From the NCBI GenBank assembly GCA_028023455.1, contig JAQFVV010000151.1, forward strand, positions 1,459,001 through 1,523,000: a stretch of DNA of 64,000 bases, read 5' to 3'. How positions within the stretch are numbered: the first letter of the stretch is position 1; every line of letters begins with the position of its first letter. Of the stretch, positions 47,080 to 60,904 are shown one piece after another. A model generated the notes under the pieces. The model saw only the letters and a program-made list of their open reading frames with translations. It was not told where the DNA came from and ran no database searches. The translations under genes were made by a program, and so were the position numbers. The DNA comes from Epiperipatus broadwayi (Eukaryota > Onychophora > Udeonychophora > Euonychophora > Peripatidae).

Positions 47080-48080
47080 AAATAACGCGTGTTGACAACA
47101 ATTTTATGTGTAAGATATTAATTTTATCATTTTATGATTTTAAAAAAAACCTGATTTTAAACCTGTGTGTGTGTATACGCGTGCGTAAGATATTAAAAGT
47201 TGTTTCAATAATCAGATTTGACAATCTTGTGATATTGATGTTTTAGCCATCTTAATATATCACCTAAATAAAAGTTATAAGTTTTAAGATAAAAAAATTA
47301 TATAAAATTCAGTGTGTACGCGTGCATACTAATATTAAATATATAACAAATGACTTCATTGCTGGTGAGTTTATAAGAAGTTCGAACGCCCAACTGCCAG
47401 AACTAGAATCGACACAGGATCTTATGCTCCAGAATCGAATATTTTATCCCTGCACTAAATCACACAAGACAATATTAAGTTGTTTCAAAAGTCAGGCATC
47501 GCAATTTTGTGAAGTAAATTACGCTTTAACTTCCTATTTTAATACTATCTATTATTATGATTGGAAGTGTTTTAAAATCTTGATTTAGACATTTGAGTGT
47601 ATATACGCGCGTTCAAACTTGTTTTAATGGTCAGACTTCACAATCTTGTGAAATAATTGATGTTTTAACTACCTATTAATATCAACTAATAAGGGTTAAA
47701 GTTTTATTATGAAAAAACAATTCCCGATTTAAAACTCTGTGTATGCGCGCGATTGTGAAGTACTTGTGTTTTTAGCTATCTATATTAATATAACCTATAA
47801 TGATTGGAAATTTTATTAGAAGTATATACTGTATTTTAAAAACTCGATTTAAAATTTTGCGGGAGAGGGAGGGGGGGGCTACTGACAATCTAATTAAAAC
47901 TCATAAAGTAATTACGTTTCCAGATATCTATTAATAATATCTAATAATTATCAGTTTTATTATAAGTAAAAAAATATATTGATTTAAAAAATTTGTGTGT
48001 GCGCGCGCGTGCTAATATCAAAGTAGTTTCAATAAGAAGTAATTGGCATTTTAGCTATCTATTAATATCACCTAATAAAG
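47080..48080. repeat. Tandem repeat, about 140 bp, with alternating GT/GC cores
   Basis: Units recur with 'TTTGACAATCTTGTGA', 'GATGTTTTAGCTATCTATTA', 'ATATCACCTAATAAAGGT' and 'CTGATTTAAAACT', each followed by a purine-pyrimidine run such as 'TGTGTGTGTATACGCGTGCG', 'GTGTACGCGTGCATAC', 'GTATATACGCGCG' and 'GTGTGTGCGCGCGCGTGC'. Cores are near 47165, 47310, 47597, 47737 and 47990. A minus-strand SINE interrupts one unit. Confidence 0.75.
47345..47465 (-). mobile_element. SINE family 1 copy inside minisatellite
   Basis: The minus strand reads 'TGTGTGATTTAGTGCAGGGA', 'ATTCTGGAGCATAAGATCCT', 'GTTCTGGCAGTTGGGCGTTC' and the tail 'AACTCACCAGCAATGAAGTC'. It sits between two tandem cores spaced about twice the usual period. 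Confidence 0.7.
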
Positions 48081-49865
48081 GTCAAAAAAGCTGAAATAAA
48101 TGCAGCCACATGTGAAAAGTATTAGTTAGAGTGTGAAATATAATTTGCATATATTTTCTTTTGATCCTCATGTTGAATGCATTTAATGCTTTTCTCAGCA
48201 AACTAATTCCGTTCCCCCATTTGCTTTTAATTAAATGCTGGTGAAAGAAAACTAGCTCAGACTTTTCTATTAAGTAATTTAATAAGAAATATGCTTCTGA
48301 ATATTTTATATTTAATTGCAACATAAGATAATCTATTATACATGAATATGTATATACCTTGTGAATTCTGCTGGAAGGCAGATAATTAGGCAGAAGGACA
48401 GCATGACTAAATAGCGCTTAGTGATTGTTTGTCATGACTACCATCCCTTTAGTATAATTTATTTCAGCACTTCAATATTTAAAACTACCATCATAAACTT
48501 TAATGAATTCTTTTACAACATTATACATATATAAATACTGCATTCATACGAAAGGGTTTGCAGATTGTGGTTAGCATGCTCACCCTATTATTATGTTTTT
48601 GATCTGGTGTTCTAATTAGAGTGAAACTTGAAGGTTTTGTACACAAAAGCTTACATACAATCTGTCCTTCAGACAGCCAATCTGTAGCAATTCTGGTAGC
48701 CAACCAATATCGTCAGAAAATGAGTATCTAACTAGAAGATAATCTAGGATTTTAAAAAAACCACTCAAATTTTCACTGCCTATCCATTGATGAATCTGAT
48801 TTCCTTCTTCATTTGTCTTCTGTGAGGACATGGTAGAGATCTTCGCCTCACAATAGGATATTTTAAAAGTAATTTTACCTTCCAAAAATAACTTGAGATT
48901 AGCATTAGCCCTGCCTAGACCCATCTTTAAGATTTTCTCAATTTCGGATGTATGGAATGCATACTATTGTCTTTTTTTCTTTACTGACAAAAAAGTGCAT
49001 GATTATAAGCTGATCATCTGCTGTCATACATCTAAAAAGTCATTGTGACGCAATCTGTTTTTAAAACATCATATGACTCCTCCACTTATATTTAACATAT
49101 GCCTTTCGGGAGCAGTTTACACTACTTAATCAAGAACTTACAAAAAAAATGGCTCTCTTAATACAATTTTTCTTATCACCTTTTAGCAATCATTATAAGC
49201 ATGAGCAATCAGCAGATAGCTTTCAATGATTATTCGTAGGATGGCTCTGGAATGACTAAAAAGAAATTGCAGCAATCCACTATCTTTAAGTATGATGCCA
49301 AAATATAATTTGAGGTACCCAAAGCCCATTTTAAAGACATTTCTAGTATTCCACTCAATAAGAAATAAGTATGTTAGATGTTGTCAGATCGATGTTATTT
49401 CCTGCTAAACACATCATTGTACTCATAGTAAACAGTTAGTCAATCAACATATAGTAGGCATAGTCATATTAAATAAATAAAACCATTACCACTATCCAAT
49501 GCTGGATAATAACCTGCTGGTGGCATGTTGTATTTGTTTAGCATTTTTTTAAACTAATTTTTAAAATTGTTGCACGTTCATGTTAATAGTCTTCCTTCTT
49601 CTTTGTCTTAAGCTTCTATGGGTTGATTTTATTAACAAATACAATTAAAAACTCCTTTCATTTACACTTGATTCAATACAACATAGTAATGGCAACTGCT
49701 GGATAGTCAAAGTGTAAGGAAAGAAAATAATATTAAACGTAGAAATGCATTGCACTGAATAAAGTGTATATTAAGAGTTATTAATTATATTTATTAATTA
49801 ATTATCTAAATGTTGGTCTTCTTCAACTGTTTCAAAAAGTTCCCTTTTTCAACAAATCAAATCTT
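48081..49865. other. Intronic, nothing recognised
   Basis: Minus-strand frames at 48616-48924 and 48082-48324 have ATG starts but no motif or splice support. Confidence 0.4.
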
Positions 49866-49869
49866 AATG

Positions 49870-49975
49870 CTACATCGTTTAATGTAGTAGTAGAATAATG
49901 GACTTTAGAGCTCAAGATCCATGGATAGCAATTCATCTGCCACTTCTTGTACTCATTACTCATTATAGTTAAAAT
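49870..49975 (+). mobile_element. SINE family 1, truncated copy
   Basis: 'ATCGTTTAATGTAGTAGTAG' and 'AGAGCTCAAGATCCATGGAT' with 'TGCCACTTCTTGTACTCATT' are clear; the 3' tail is missing. Confidence 0.65.
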
Positions 49976-50339
49976 ATGTCACCCACTTTCATCTTTTTCC
50001 AAAATTATAATAACTATCATAATGTCATCTTTACACATAGCCTTTCCTACCTCCGCAATTGTTTCACATAACTCTTGGAATTTTTCCATTCTATTATAGT
50101 TTGAATAAATTTGTGTACTTTTCATGGATATCTTCTAAAGAAATTTTTTCTACAACTTCTAGAATTTTGGATACCAACAGATCTTTATCATTATCAAAGT
50201 TCTTTCGGACAGAAAAGACTATTGTAATTTATCACAAAACAATGGCAAATTATTAATCAGGATTTTTGAAAAATTGCAAAAACTTTTCCGTGATAAGTCA
50301 TGGCTTTGATTTTGCAATATTCCTGGCAATAATAACAAT

Positions 50340-50535
50340 AACGGATGAGTAGTTGAAGTTTTAAAATTGGACCCAAGAGATTGTAAAAGACCTAGAAAGA
50401 GATCAGATGTAAAGTAAAGTAGATGGGTGAAATAGGATGTTGTGGAGATAAGAGGCTAGAAATTGGATTAAACCTGGAGTGACCATCCTGTAATAGATCG
50501 ATAATGGTTGAAAATTATCATGATGACACAATAAA
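50340..50535 (+). mobile_element. RTE-like LINE, 3' end
   Basis: 'GTTTTAAAATTGGACCCAAG' 'AGATTGTAAAAGACCTAGAA' begins the family tail (VLKLDPRDCKRPRKRSDV), then 'GATGGGTGAAATAGGATG' and the terminal 'GATAATGGTTGAAAATTATC'. Confidence 0.7.
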
Positions 50536-51429
50536 ACTAACAAACTCTACATGCTTTTAAAACATTATAGATAATGACCTTTGGATCTCCAAGATGCATT
50601 TCTGACTGAATCAGCTAATAATCACTTGGCCCAGATCTTGTTTACACCCGTCTTCGGGCATTTATCCATAGAAAACTGCTTCAATTTAATTTATAAATGC
50701 ATTCCACTAAGATCATATTTATAAACTGGACTGTAATAATTTTCTAAGGATACACACCAAAAACTAAGTGAGAGCTAGAATCTGGGCCAAATTATGACTG
50801 ATTATTTCTTCCAGATGCATCTTGGGTATCATTTGCTTTTTTTTTTCCAGATGTCATTATCCATATGTTTTAAGAGTTCATGGACTTTTTAAAGTGTATT
50901 GTATACTGAATATATTATGCATTAGTATAAAAAGAGGAGAGAATCAAATGAATAATATTCATGCTAGGATAATTAATAGTTGATATAATTAATCTTTAAT
51001 TGAATTTAAAGTTTATATCTGGACTACAAAATTCAATAATAATTTACAGTCTAAATAACTTTTAGGATATTTTTCCAAGATGATATCATCAAAAATAAGT
51101 GAGTGTGTTCAAGTAATGTCACAGTAAAAAGTTTTTCCACTGCAGCACTGTTTGCAATTTGTTCTGCAGCTAATTTAATTAATAAATCTAGTCAATGCAA
51201 CAGAAATGCATGCAATAGAAAAGCACGATCTATGGTAACTGCACTTGTTGGTTCAAATTTATCATCTTCTAAGCATCTAAAAATATAAACAAGCTAAACG
51301 CAGTGATTTTAAATGCTGTATACAGAAAAAAAGATGTTTCCACCTCGTAATATAAAGTACATTTTTAATGTTCAGTTTGTCTGTATACTAATGAGTCAAC
51401 CATCCTAAAAGTATTATAGCAATGACTCT
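50536..51429. other. Intronic, nothing recognised
   Basis: AT-rich, with no identifiable element. Confidence 0.45.
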
Positions 51430-53760
51430 AAAAAAAATCACCATTTTCAAACATTAGCAATACACTCCAGGCTGAAGATCTTCCCAACTTTAACCCAGTT
51501 TCTCAGAATTCTAGCCTTTCGTCTTCACATCACTCCAGAACACTTCCTTATTTCATCTATATATCTCATACATGGCCTCTTTCTGTGTTTTTTTTTCAAT
51601 CTCTTGGAATCCAGTTTAAGATTTCAACTTTCCAACCATTATCATCTCTTCTAGTAATATGTCCAGCCCAATTCCACTTCATCCTCTTAATTCTTTTAAT
51701 GATATCAGTAATACATGTTTGTTCTCTCACCCATGTATTTTCTTTTTCATTCCTCCTTATTACTCCCAACATACACCTCTCCATATTTTGTTGACTGATA
51801 TGTCTGTATTGCTCTTCTGTTAAGAGTCCAAGTCTCAGATCCATAAGTAAGAATTGATAAAACATATTTTTTTTAAAAAATTTTCCTTTTCAAATACATA
51901 ATCATATTTCCTTTTACTATTAAGTTATTTCTATCAAAAGCACTGATCTAAGTTTAATTCTATGATTAATTTCATCCATTATATTTTCATCTGCATTAAT
52001 AATGTGATCAAGATATATTTGTAATTGTAAACTTCTAATTCATCATTATTCATCTTAATTTTCTTCTTTTGAGAAAATCCATTGAACATTATCCTAGTCT
52101 TTTATATGAGAATTCTTCCATCATTTCTTGAAGTTCTGGAGCATTTTTTGCATAAACCATCATATCATCTGCAAAATTTATATGACTTAAATAATCTCCA
52201 TTTACTTTTACTCCTTTCACTTCCCATTCTAATCCACAAAATACTTCTTGTAAAACTATGATAAAAAGTTTTGACGATATGGAGTCATCCTGTCAGGTAT
52301 ATCCTTCTTAATATAAATTAGTATCACTATATAACCTAAACATTGCTGATGCATTTTGATAATCCAGAATTCAATGTCTTTTCATAATCTATCGATCCAA
52401 AGCATAATGACAACTCATATTCATTGGTCCTTTTTATAACTTCTCTCAGTACTTAAATGAGATCCACTGTGCTGAAATCCCTTTTAAATCCATCTTAGTC
52501 TTTTGGTGAATTAAAATCCAAAGTTTGCTGTAGATGAGTTATAATTACTTGGTAAAAATTTTGTAGAACTGACAAAAGACTGATATCCTTTAGACCATCA
52601 TTACCTGACACTTTTCCCTTCTTCATAGATTTAATTATATACCTCACTTCTTCATTTAAAATGCTTGCCAATTCAGATGATATAGTAATTGCAAGGAGTA
52701 TATCCATTCCATTCATCAAGTCAGTTCTTTTTTGAATAGTAGTTCCATCATTGCTTCTTATTGCAGAAATATTTCCTATGAAAACCATGATGTTGTTTTA
52801 CACTTTTGATATTTCTATTCTTTTCTGTAGCTTACCTTGTTAATTCACAATTATATTTTCTTTCTTATACTTTTTTGTACCATTTTACAAAACTCTAGCT
52901 ATTCAATTCTTTTTAATAGATCATTTTTACATTTTTTCATATTCATTTCTTTTCTTTATATGTTGTCCAGCTATTGTTACTTAGAAGGTAAAAGTCACAG
53001 GTTAAAATGGGTAGTTCGAATAAATGTCAAAATAATAATGTGTTATCACTGTGATATACAGCAGATTTCATTTCAATTCCATAGGGGGGGGGTTATCATG
53101 TAGCTACAGATGCTGAATCCATGCTTACACATTATCAGACTTTTAATTAAATTTTTTTAATTAAAGGACTTCAAGAATGTTCCATCTTTGACTAAATGAG
53201 TGATATTATCACATATAGTCCTTAAATGAATGCTACATTAACATATACCTTCATCCAATCTGGCTCCACTCATTAGAAATTAATAAAATCAAGTTAAAAT
53301 AGTGTGTCAATATGAAGCCTTGCCTAATTCCTTTGCCATGTAAAAACAATCTGTTTGATCTCATAAGTGTAATGAATTGTTTTCAGACATCCATTTCTTG
53401 AAAATGTTCTATAATTTCACATAGTCAAACAAATCAAAAACTTTCTCATAATCAGTAAAGCTGTTCCAGTCTTATTGTACATATTCTAATCTATTAATTA
53501 TACAATTTAACAATGATCTTGCTCGTTCCTTTACATTTTTCCCCAAAACCAATTTGAACAAATGGCAGTCATCTTTCAATATAATTACGTTCTCAATTAA
53601 TAATCAAACCTCGTGAATAATTTATCAAAAAAAGTTCCACTTTTCAGCCGTCCAAAATCTGTACAATAATAACCAAGTTGAAGACCTTTGCTATTCAATA
53701 ATTTACTAACAACATCTACCTTTCAATCCTAGAAGCCATAAAATTAGGCAATTTGTAAAA
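51430..53760 (-). pseudogene. RTE-like LINE reverse transcriptase, longest copy
   Basis: From high to low coordinates: 53550-53230 has an RT fragment with 'GKGIRQGFIL'-like sequence in broken frame, possibly a separate insertion. 52788-52495 has 'EEVRYIIKSMKKGKVSGNDG' and 'LLSVLQNFYQVIITHLQQTL', the classic start of RTE-type RT. 52215-52095 reads 'GDYLSHINFADDMMVYAKNA', with the catalytic F-A-D-D intact at 52175-52164. 51865-51596 reads 'RLGLLTEEQYRHISQQNMER', 'VREQTCITDIIKRIKRMKWN', 'WAGHITRRDDNGWKVEILNW' and 'IPRD'. Frameshifts between these blocks make it non-functional. Confidence 0.75.
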
Positions 53761-54746
<986 letters not shown>

Positions 54747-55152
54747 TTACCGAAATTAAACAAAGAAAACTTGAACGGATGCGTTAAAACAGTTAATATT
54801 ACGTAAATATAGCATGTGGCAATGAAAAATTTATCACAATTAATAACTACCAAAAATAAATTGTGAACATTTTTTCTCAAAAGATTTAAGTCTTTTCTTC
54901 TTTTCCCAAAACTATCTCCCTTCCCAGCTATAGATAATCTGATGACCATAAATATATACGTATTTCAAGATTAATATTTTACAAAACAAATGGTGTCTCA
55001 TTTAAATGTGAGCTTAACCTTACACAGTTTTGTTGTCGGTGAAAGTTTTCGGTATATATATATTTTTTAAAAAAGGCGTGGGGGAGGGGGGGCATTAAAT
55101 AACATTTCTATTAGAAAGGTAAAATAGCTAAAGTATTCATTGAAGGCAGCAA

Positions 55153-55293
55153 AAGCTTCTCTAATAATAGTCAAGCGTTGTTAGCCGAGAAGTCAACGTA
55201 GTCGCCTTTCAAGCAAGTAGTTGGTTGCAGACGGTTGTGAGTTCGCCTCCCGGTCGATGCTATGACATATGAAAAAAAAAAGCTTCTCTAATA
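55153..55293 (+). mobile_element. SINE family 3 copy with target duplication
   Basis: 'TTAGCCGAGAAGTCAACGTA', 'CAAGCAAGTAGTTGGTTGCA', 'GAGTTCGCCTCCCGGTCGAT' and 'GCTATGACATATG' are followed by an A-run. AGCTTCTCTAATA occurs at 55153-55165 and 55281-55293 as a perfect flanking duplication, marking a recent LINE-driven insertion just upstream of the first known lowfat exon. Confidence 0.85.
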
Positions 55294-55429
55294 GCCTTCA
55301 TGGAGATATACTGATGGAGATGCATTTTTCTAACCGTACCCAACTTTCTAACTAGATACCCGTTTACGAATTATTATTGGATAGTTTAGTGGATTGGATA
55401 TGACGTGGGCTATCTAAAATTCTAAGCTT

Positions 55430-55900
55430 GATTAAATGTTTTTATCTAAAAAGCAGCTGATTTAGAAAAAAGTACAATATAGTAGTGTGAGACAAATAGA
55501 AAAAAGACATTCATTTTATCATGTATCTTGAGAAAGCACTTGATAGAGTGAATTGGATTACTTTATTGGAAATCTTAATGGCAAAAGGTATAAAGTGTAG
55601 AAATATGCTTATTACAAAGCTTCTATATAAGAAAGATATTTCTAAGATTAAAGGATTATTTAGAAATGGTAGAAATACACTAGTGTAAGATAGATAGAAA
55701 AAAGACCAGCTTTAGTGATGGATCTAAAAAGGCATTTGATATAGTGCATTGGGTTACTTTATTGGTAAATAATTATGGTGAATCACTAAATGAGAATTGT
55801 TGTGAAATGAATAGCATAATTAGGGAGAAAGGAGGGGATGATTTCATTGTATCATATATGTTAATGATATGCCAGTAATCATAGATAATGAAAATAATTT
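55430..55900 (+). pseudogene. LINE RT fragment with internal duplication
   Basis: A frame near 55518-55686 reads 'LEKALDRVNWITLLEILMAK' then 'GIKCRNMLITKLLYKKDISK', matching the 'DFEKAFDRVNW..LL..L...G....' region of LINE RT. A second, broken copy of the same part follows near 55700-55770 ('KKAFDIVHWVTLLV' with breaks). No other RT domain is present. Confidence 0.65.
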
Positions 55901-55977
55901 ACCAAAATTTTACTGTTGACGAATATTAAAATAAAAATGAATGCAACTAAATGAATAAAAGAAGATGATCTGCTTGG

Positions 55978-56055
55978 TTTGGTATAGTGGTGTGGATTTT
56001 GTCCAACTATATCACTTCTTGTAATCAAAATTCTTATGAACTTTCAAGAAGAGGT
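55978..56055 (+). mobile_element. SINE family 1, internally deleted copy
   Basis: 'TGGTTTGGTATAGTGGTGTG', 'ATATCACTTCTTGTAATCAA' and 'CTTATGAACTTTCAAGAAG'. It is short relative to other copies. Confidence 0.5.
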
Positions 56056-56389
56056 AAGGTAGATTAGTGATTTTAATACTTGAAAAGACAGATAATTGAT
56101 GTCAGAAATAATGATTAAAAAAATGAAAAAATAAGTTGTAAAAGAAATTTGATACAAATAGAATATAATCTTATAGAACTTTGAAATAGAATTTGTTAAA
56201 TGTTTGTTTGAAGTGGAGCTTCATACAGAGCAGACTATGGATAGTGAAAAATGACTGGAAACATAAAAGATTCTGATATGGAGAAGAATGGATTAGATGC
56301 ATTTCAAGAGTATGGTAAAAAATATAGATATGCATAAATTTATTTGCTATAAACTATTAGGTCACTTCTTTCAAATCATATTAGTAACA

Positions 56390-57605
56390 TTCATCATCAT
56401 TATTATTTCCCACCATTATCAATCCTCTGCAGGATGAAGATCTCTTTAAGTTCAATCCATCTTCTTCAATCTCTAGCCTCTTTTTTTTTTCACATCATGC
56501 CAGCACATTTCCTTATTTCATCCATCCATCTCATGTGTGGTCTATTTCTAAGTCTTTTACAACCTATTGGAATCCAGATTAAAATTTCAACTATCCATCA
56601 ATTATCATCTCTTCTAGAAATATGTCCAGCCCAACTCAATCTCTTAATTCTTTCAATGATCTTAGTAATACCTGCTGTTCTCTCACCCATGTATTTCATT
56701 TTCAATCTCTTCTTATTACTCCTAACATACATCTCTCCATACTTCATTGAGTTGAACTGGTAACACACATTTATTAAAAACCTTCCTTTCCAAATACATA
56801 AACATATTTCCTTTTAATATTAAGTTATTCCTACCAAAAGAACTCCAACCAAGTTTAATTCCATGATCAATTTCACCCATTGTTTCCATATATATATATA
56901 TATTAATAATCTGGTCAAGGTATTTGTATTAGTTAACTTGTTCCTAATTCATTGTAATCAATCTTCATTTTTTTTCTTTTAAGAAAATCCATTAAACATG
57001 ACTAAGATTTTTTATTATTTACCTTTAATTCTCCTTTCATCTGATAATTTTAGCAACATTTCCTGAAGTTCTAAATCATTATTTTCAAAAACAACTACAT
57101 TATCTGAAAAATCTAGATGACTTAAATAATTTCCATTTACTTTTATTCCATTAGCTTCCTATTTTAATCCACAAAATACTTCTTGCAAAACTGCTGTAAA
57201 AAGTTTCAGAGGTTGTGGAGTCATCTTGTAGTACACCCTTCCCAATGCTAATCTTTTTAATATCATTATGTAATCTAATTGTTACTGTAATAAATAATTT
57301 ACTTTGCCAATTGATCGTAATTGACATACATAGGTAAATTTAATAAAAATGTTCACGAGTAACGTTTAGCTTGGCGCTTGTCCGAAAGCGTTAAGCAAAA
57401 CATTATTTGTGAAAAATTTTATTAACTTCACCTATATATGTTTAAAGCGTATTGTAATTGTTACTGAAGCATTTTTATAAATATTCTTCACAATATGACA
57501 ATATCCTGGATCTATCCCTTGACTATCCAATGCTTTAATCATTGAAGAAATGCTTATAGAATCAAATGCCTTTTCATAACCTACATTATCAACACTAATG
57601 TTTCT
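56390..57605 (-). pseudogene. RTE-like LINE reverse transcriptase, 3' two-thirds
   Basis: Minus strand: 57595-57455 reads 'VGYEKAFDSISISSMIKALD' and 'SQGIDPGYCHIVKNIYKNA', the RTE 'DYEKAFDS' region. Near 57120-57020 it reads 'LSHLDFSDNVVVFENNDLEL', where F-A-D-D has become F-S-D-N, then 'QEMLLKLSDERRIKGK'. The 3' tail from 56765 to 56400 matches 51.6 kb. The intervening sequence is frameshifted. Inactive. Confidence 0.75.
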
Positions 57606-59460
57606 TCATTAAAGTTTATGATCTATCTAGAAATAACGAGATGCTAGAATAAATGGTATTAGGAAAGTTAATAGCAATGCAAACAATCTTCTGTGACAAT
57701 CAAGTACTAATGTTTGATTATAGTAATCTATTGTCAGACAGATAATATAACAAATACATACATAATGCAAGAATAGAAAGATTTAATAATTTATAGATAA
57801 ACAAATATTTTACTTTTTCAAATTCCTGTGAGAGGTAGAAAAATTGTTTGATGATTAAAAAAACAAGACAGCTATAAGTGCTTCAAGAATTAGAATATAA
57901 AGATAAACAACTTGGAAAAGATGGCATTAGATGGGAACTTGTCTTTTTAATAGGTAACTCGTCAGGATAAAATATTTATAACGAATCTGCAAACTATGTT
58001 ATATTAAATTACACTACTTCAGTTATATGCTAACCAAAATGAAATGTGAATAAACAAAAACAAAAATGGTAAACAAACAAATAATAACACTTAAATTTAA
58101 AAACTCATTAAATTTTATGAATCTACATGGCAGCCATTTTTTCTCTCAGTAAATTTAATAGTTCTCAGATTTCAAATATGAAGTTATTAAATCACATTTT
58201 TTTTCATAATTAAAATGCAGTTCAATACCATATTTAAAAAGTGTCTGTACAGAATTTTTTCTTAACATTTTTTTTTCCCAAAAAGTTTTTAATGGTGTAC
58301 ATAGTACGTATCATATCTATAGTAAAATATATCGTGGAACAATGAGCAGTAAATCCGAAAAAAGTTGTAAAAACTTTCATTAAATGAGAAAAATATATAT
58401 TGATTTAATAAGGAAAAGTAAGAAATTGGCTGTACGTTTCTAAAAAAATGAGTCATCAATCAGAGAAATTATAAAAATAAACGATTCATGTCACTGTCAT
58501 TTGTGCCCCAAAAGCAGCTAAAGTTGTAACTAAAGTAAGAGATAATTTTCTGGCTAAAATGGAAAAAGCCTTAAATCTCTAGTTAAAATATGAATCCTAA
58601 GAACATTTTGATTGGCAGTCTTATACTGCATTAGAAAGCCTTAAGTTCTCTATGAAGAATTTAGCCGAGAATCCAGATCACACAATTCCAAACTATTCTC
58701 TGCAAATAGAGAATGGTTGTATAGATTCAAAACTTTTAGTCTTAGAAATATTATAATAATTATTAGTGACACTGCATCTGCTGATAACAAAGATGTCACT
58801 ATATTTTCATTAGAATTTTAAAAATTACTGAAGCAACAATATGGTCGGTTCAGGTATTTAATTGTCATAAAACAATATGGAGAATAATTCAACACACAGT
58901 ACTGTAAATATAAATGTAAATGTGCTTTCATAATTTGTTATTAATAAAATTATTTTCTAATAATTTTGTTTTATAATATATTCTTAATTTATATATGTAT
59001 ATTATAGACATAAAGAATCTAATATATATATGCATGCTGAAAAATGTACTGCATATTTATAATAAATAAACTTACTCTTATAATCAAGGCTCATCAACAA
59101 AATGTATATGCCACATATGTTGTACTCAAAGGGAGCTTAGAACAAAATATACCATTACTGTACTTATTTTTGTAATTTTTAAAACTGCATGACTCTGGGT
59201 AAAAGAGCATACCCAAAGTATCAATAAATATTAAGAAATGAAAGATCCTACAGATACTTTCGGTGTGCTTTTTCATGATGTAAAGGGCTCGGTAAAGTTT
59301 ATTATGTATTTCTGAATATTACAGTTTGAGATTAAATTGTAACAAAATGATAATAGTCTAATAATAATACTCTCTTGGCTAGTTATTCAACTTGCTTTCA
59401 GGCAGAGAATATAACATAAATATATTAAATAACCTCCACACTAGCACACATTCCTTTAAA
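57606..59460. other. Upstream flank, nothing recognised
   Basis: AT-rich. The missing first exon of the lowfat homologue could lie here or further up, but no segment with a suitable phase-1 donor looked coding. Confidence 0.4.
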
Positions 59461-59500
59461 ATCATATCAATAAAAAGATACAATAAAAGACCCTCCCCCT

Positions 59501-59538
59501 GGATGCATTTCACGCTGAACCAGCACACATCAGTTAGT
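59501..59538 (-). ncRNA. Second-family hammerhead-like motif, partial
   Basis: Minus strand: ACUAA, CUGAUGU, GUGCUG-GUU-CAGCGU (stem II with compensating wobbles), GAA, self-complementary AUGCAU, then C. It is the same motif as in the 30.4-30.8 kb fold-back. The core has A-to-U at its last base, and the following bases do not pair with ACUAA, so stem I is lost. Confidence 0.35.
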
Positions 59539-59654
59539 CTGTGTGTGTTAGTTTGGTAATTAAAAAATCAGCTATATTAATCTTTAACTGACATTTAGAT
59601 GTGACAATCATTACTGTATTTATGTGAAGTGGTGGGGTCAAAGTTGTGGGTATT

Positions 59655-59758
59655 ACTGGAGAGTTCATAAGAGGTTCAAGTTCGAGTAATGATGAAGCAA
59701 CAGAGCCTTTGAGCTCCGGAATCTATCACTCTGACACTGTACCAAATCACACAAAGTA
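59655..59758 (-). mobile_element. SINE family 1 copy
   Basis: The minus strand reads 'TTGTGTGATTTGGTACAGTG', 'TCAGAGTGATAGATTCCGGA', 'GCTCAAAGGCTCTGTTGC' and a GAACTTGAACCTCTTATGAA-like tail. Confidence 0.65.
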
Positions 59759-60904
59759 ATGAAAATATTGCACAAAATAAAGAGAAACTATTTGTTACAC
59801 TTTTTTTTTAAAAAAAGTTATGTGAATACATATATATTAGTTGTCTGTAGAAAGGCAGATTTTATGACTCCGAAAAGTCATTTAGTAAAAAGAGTTGTGA
59901 ACATCAATAATAATTTGACACTGCAATACCCCAAGCTTTAACATTAATTTTTAATATAAAGTAATCATTACAAAACAATGCGTGGAAATAAATCACGTGA
60001 ACAAACACTAGAGGGGAGAAATTGGCAATTTCCTCAGTAGATCTCGTTTCACCTATCTGTCTAAATAAATTTTCGTTGATTTATTTCATAATCATCTTTT
60101 TTTTTTATCCAGTTCCACTTACATAAATTTACTCTTTAACGAGCAATACTTTTAATATGAGGTATTGGGTTACTTACTCGGGCCAAATCACGTGATAAAT
60201 ATTGTTAACATTAATTTCCTTTTTTCTTTTGGAATTAAATCAAAATTAATACAAGAACGGAAAGAATTAATAAATTTCAATTCACTTATTCAAACTTTCC
60301 TAAAAATAATTTACAATTATGACGGCATTATACTTAATATAACATTCATATTACAAGTTAGGTCAACTTATAGGTAAAAATAGTATTATTGTATTGTGAA
60401 CGCACGAAACAAATAATCCATGGTATATGCCCGTTGCACATAATGAATAAATCATTATATATTCGTTTTTATGAAAGCAATTACTTTTTGTTTTGTTTTT
60501 TAACTGTTTGATTGCATAGTATTTGCCAATGAACTTTTTTGAATCGTAAAACTTACTATCTTAGGCAATCATGTACAGACATTTAAAAATAGAAATACAA
60601 AGAAACGGAAACATTTCTTCCACCTTAAACTATTCTTTAAAAATATTTTAATTACTATCTCACAAAACTAACAATTAAGTCTATTTTTAAAAAAAAATAA
60701 ATAAAAGAATGATAAAAAGCGACTGACGATGTTAAAGGTCAGCTTAAAAGCGACTGGAATTAATCATGCGTATATCATCTGCCAAAAAATAGTGTGGGCG
60801 TAACTAATAGCCGGGAGTAGAAGACAACATTTCTTTATGAAAATTGTATATTTACAAGAAATGCCACAATACAATATGCGTGTGTGTAAACATTAAATTT
60901 TGAA

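Noticed and set aside
48616-48924. 102-codon minus-strand frame as a gene.
   Set aside because: No recognisable domain, no splice context; likely chance or old repeat.
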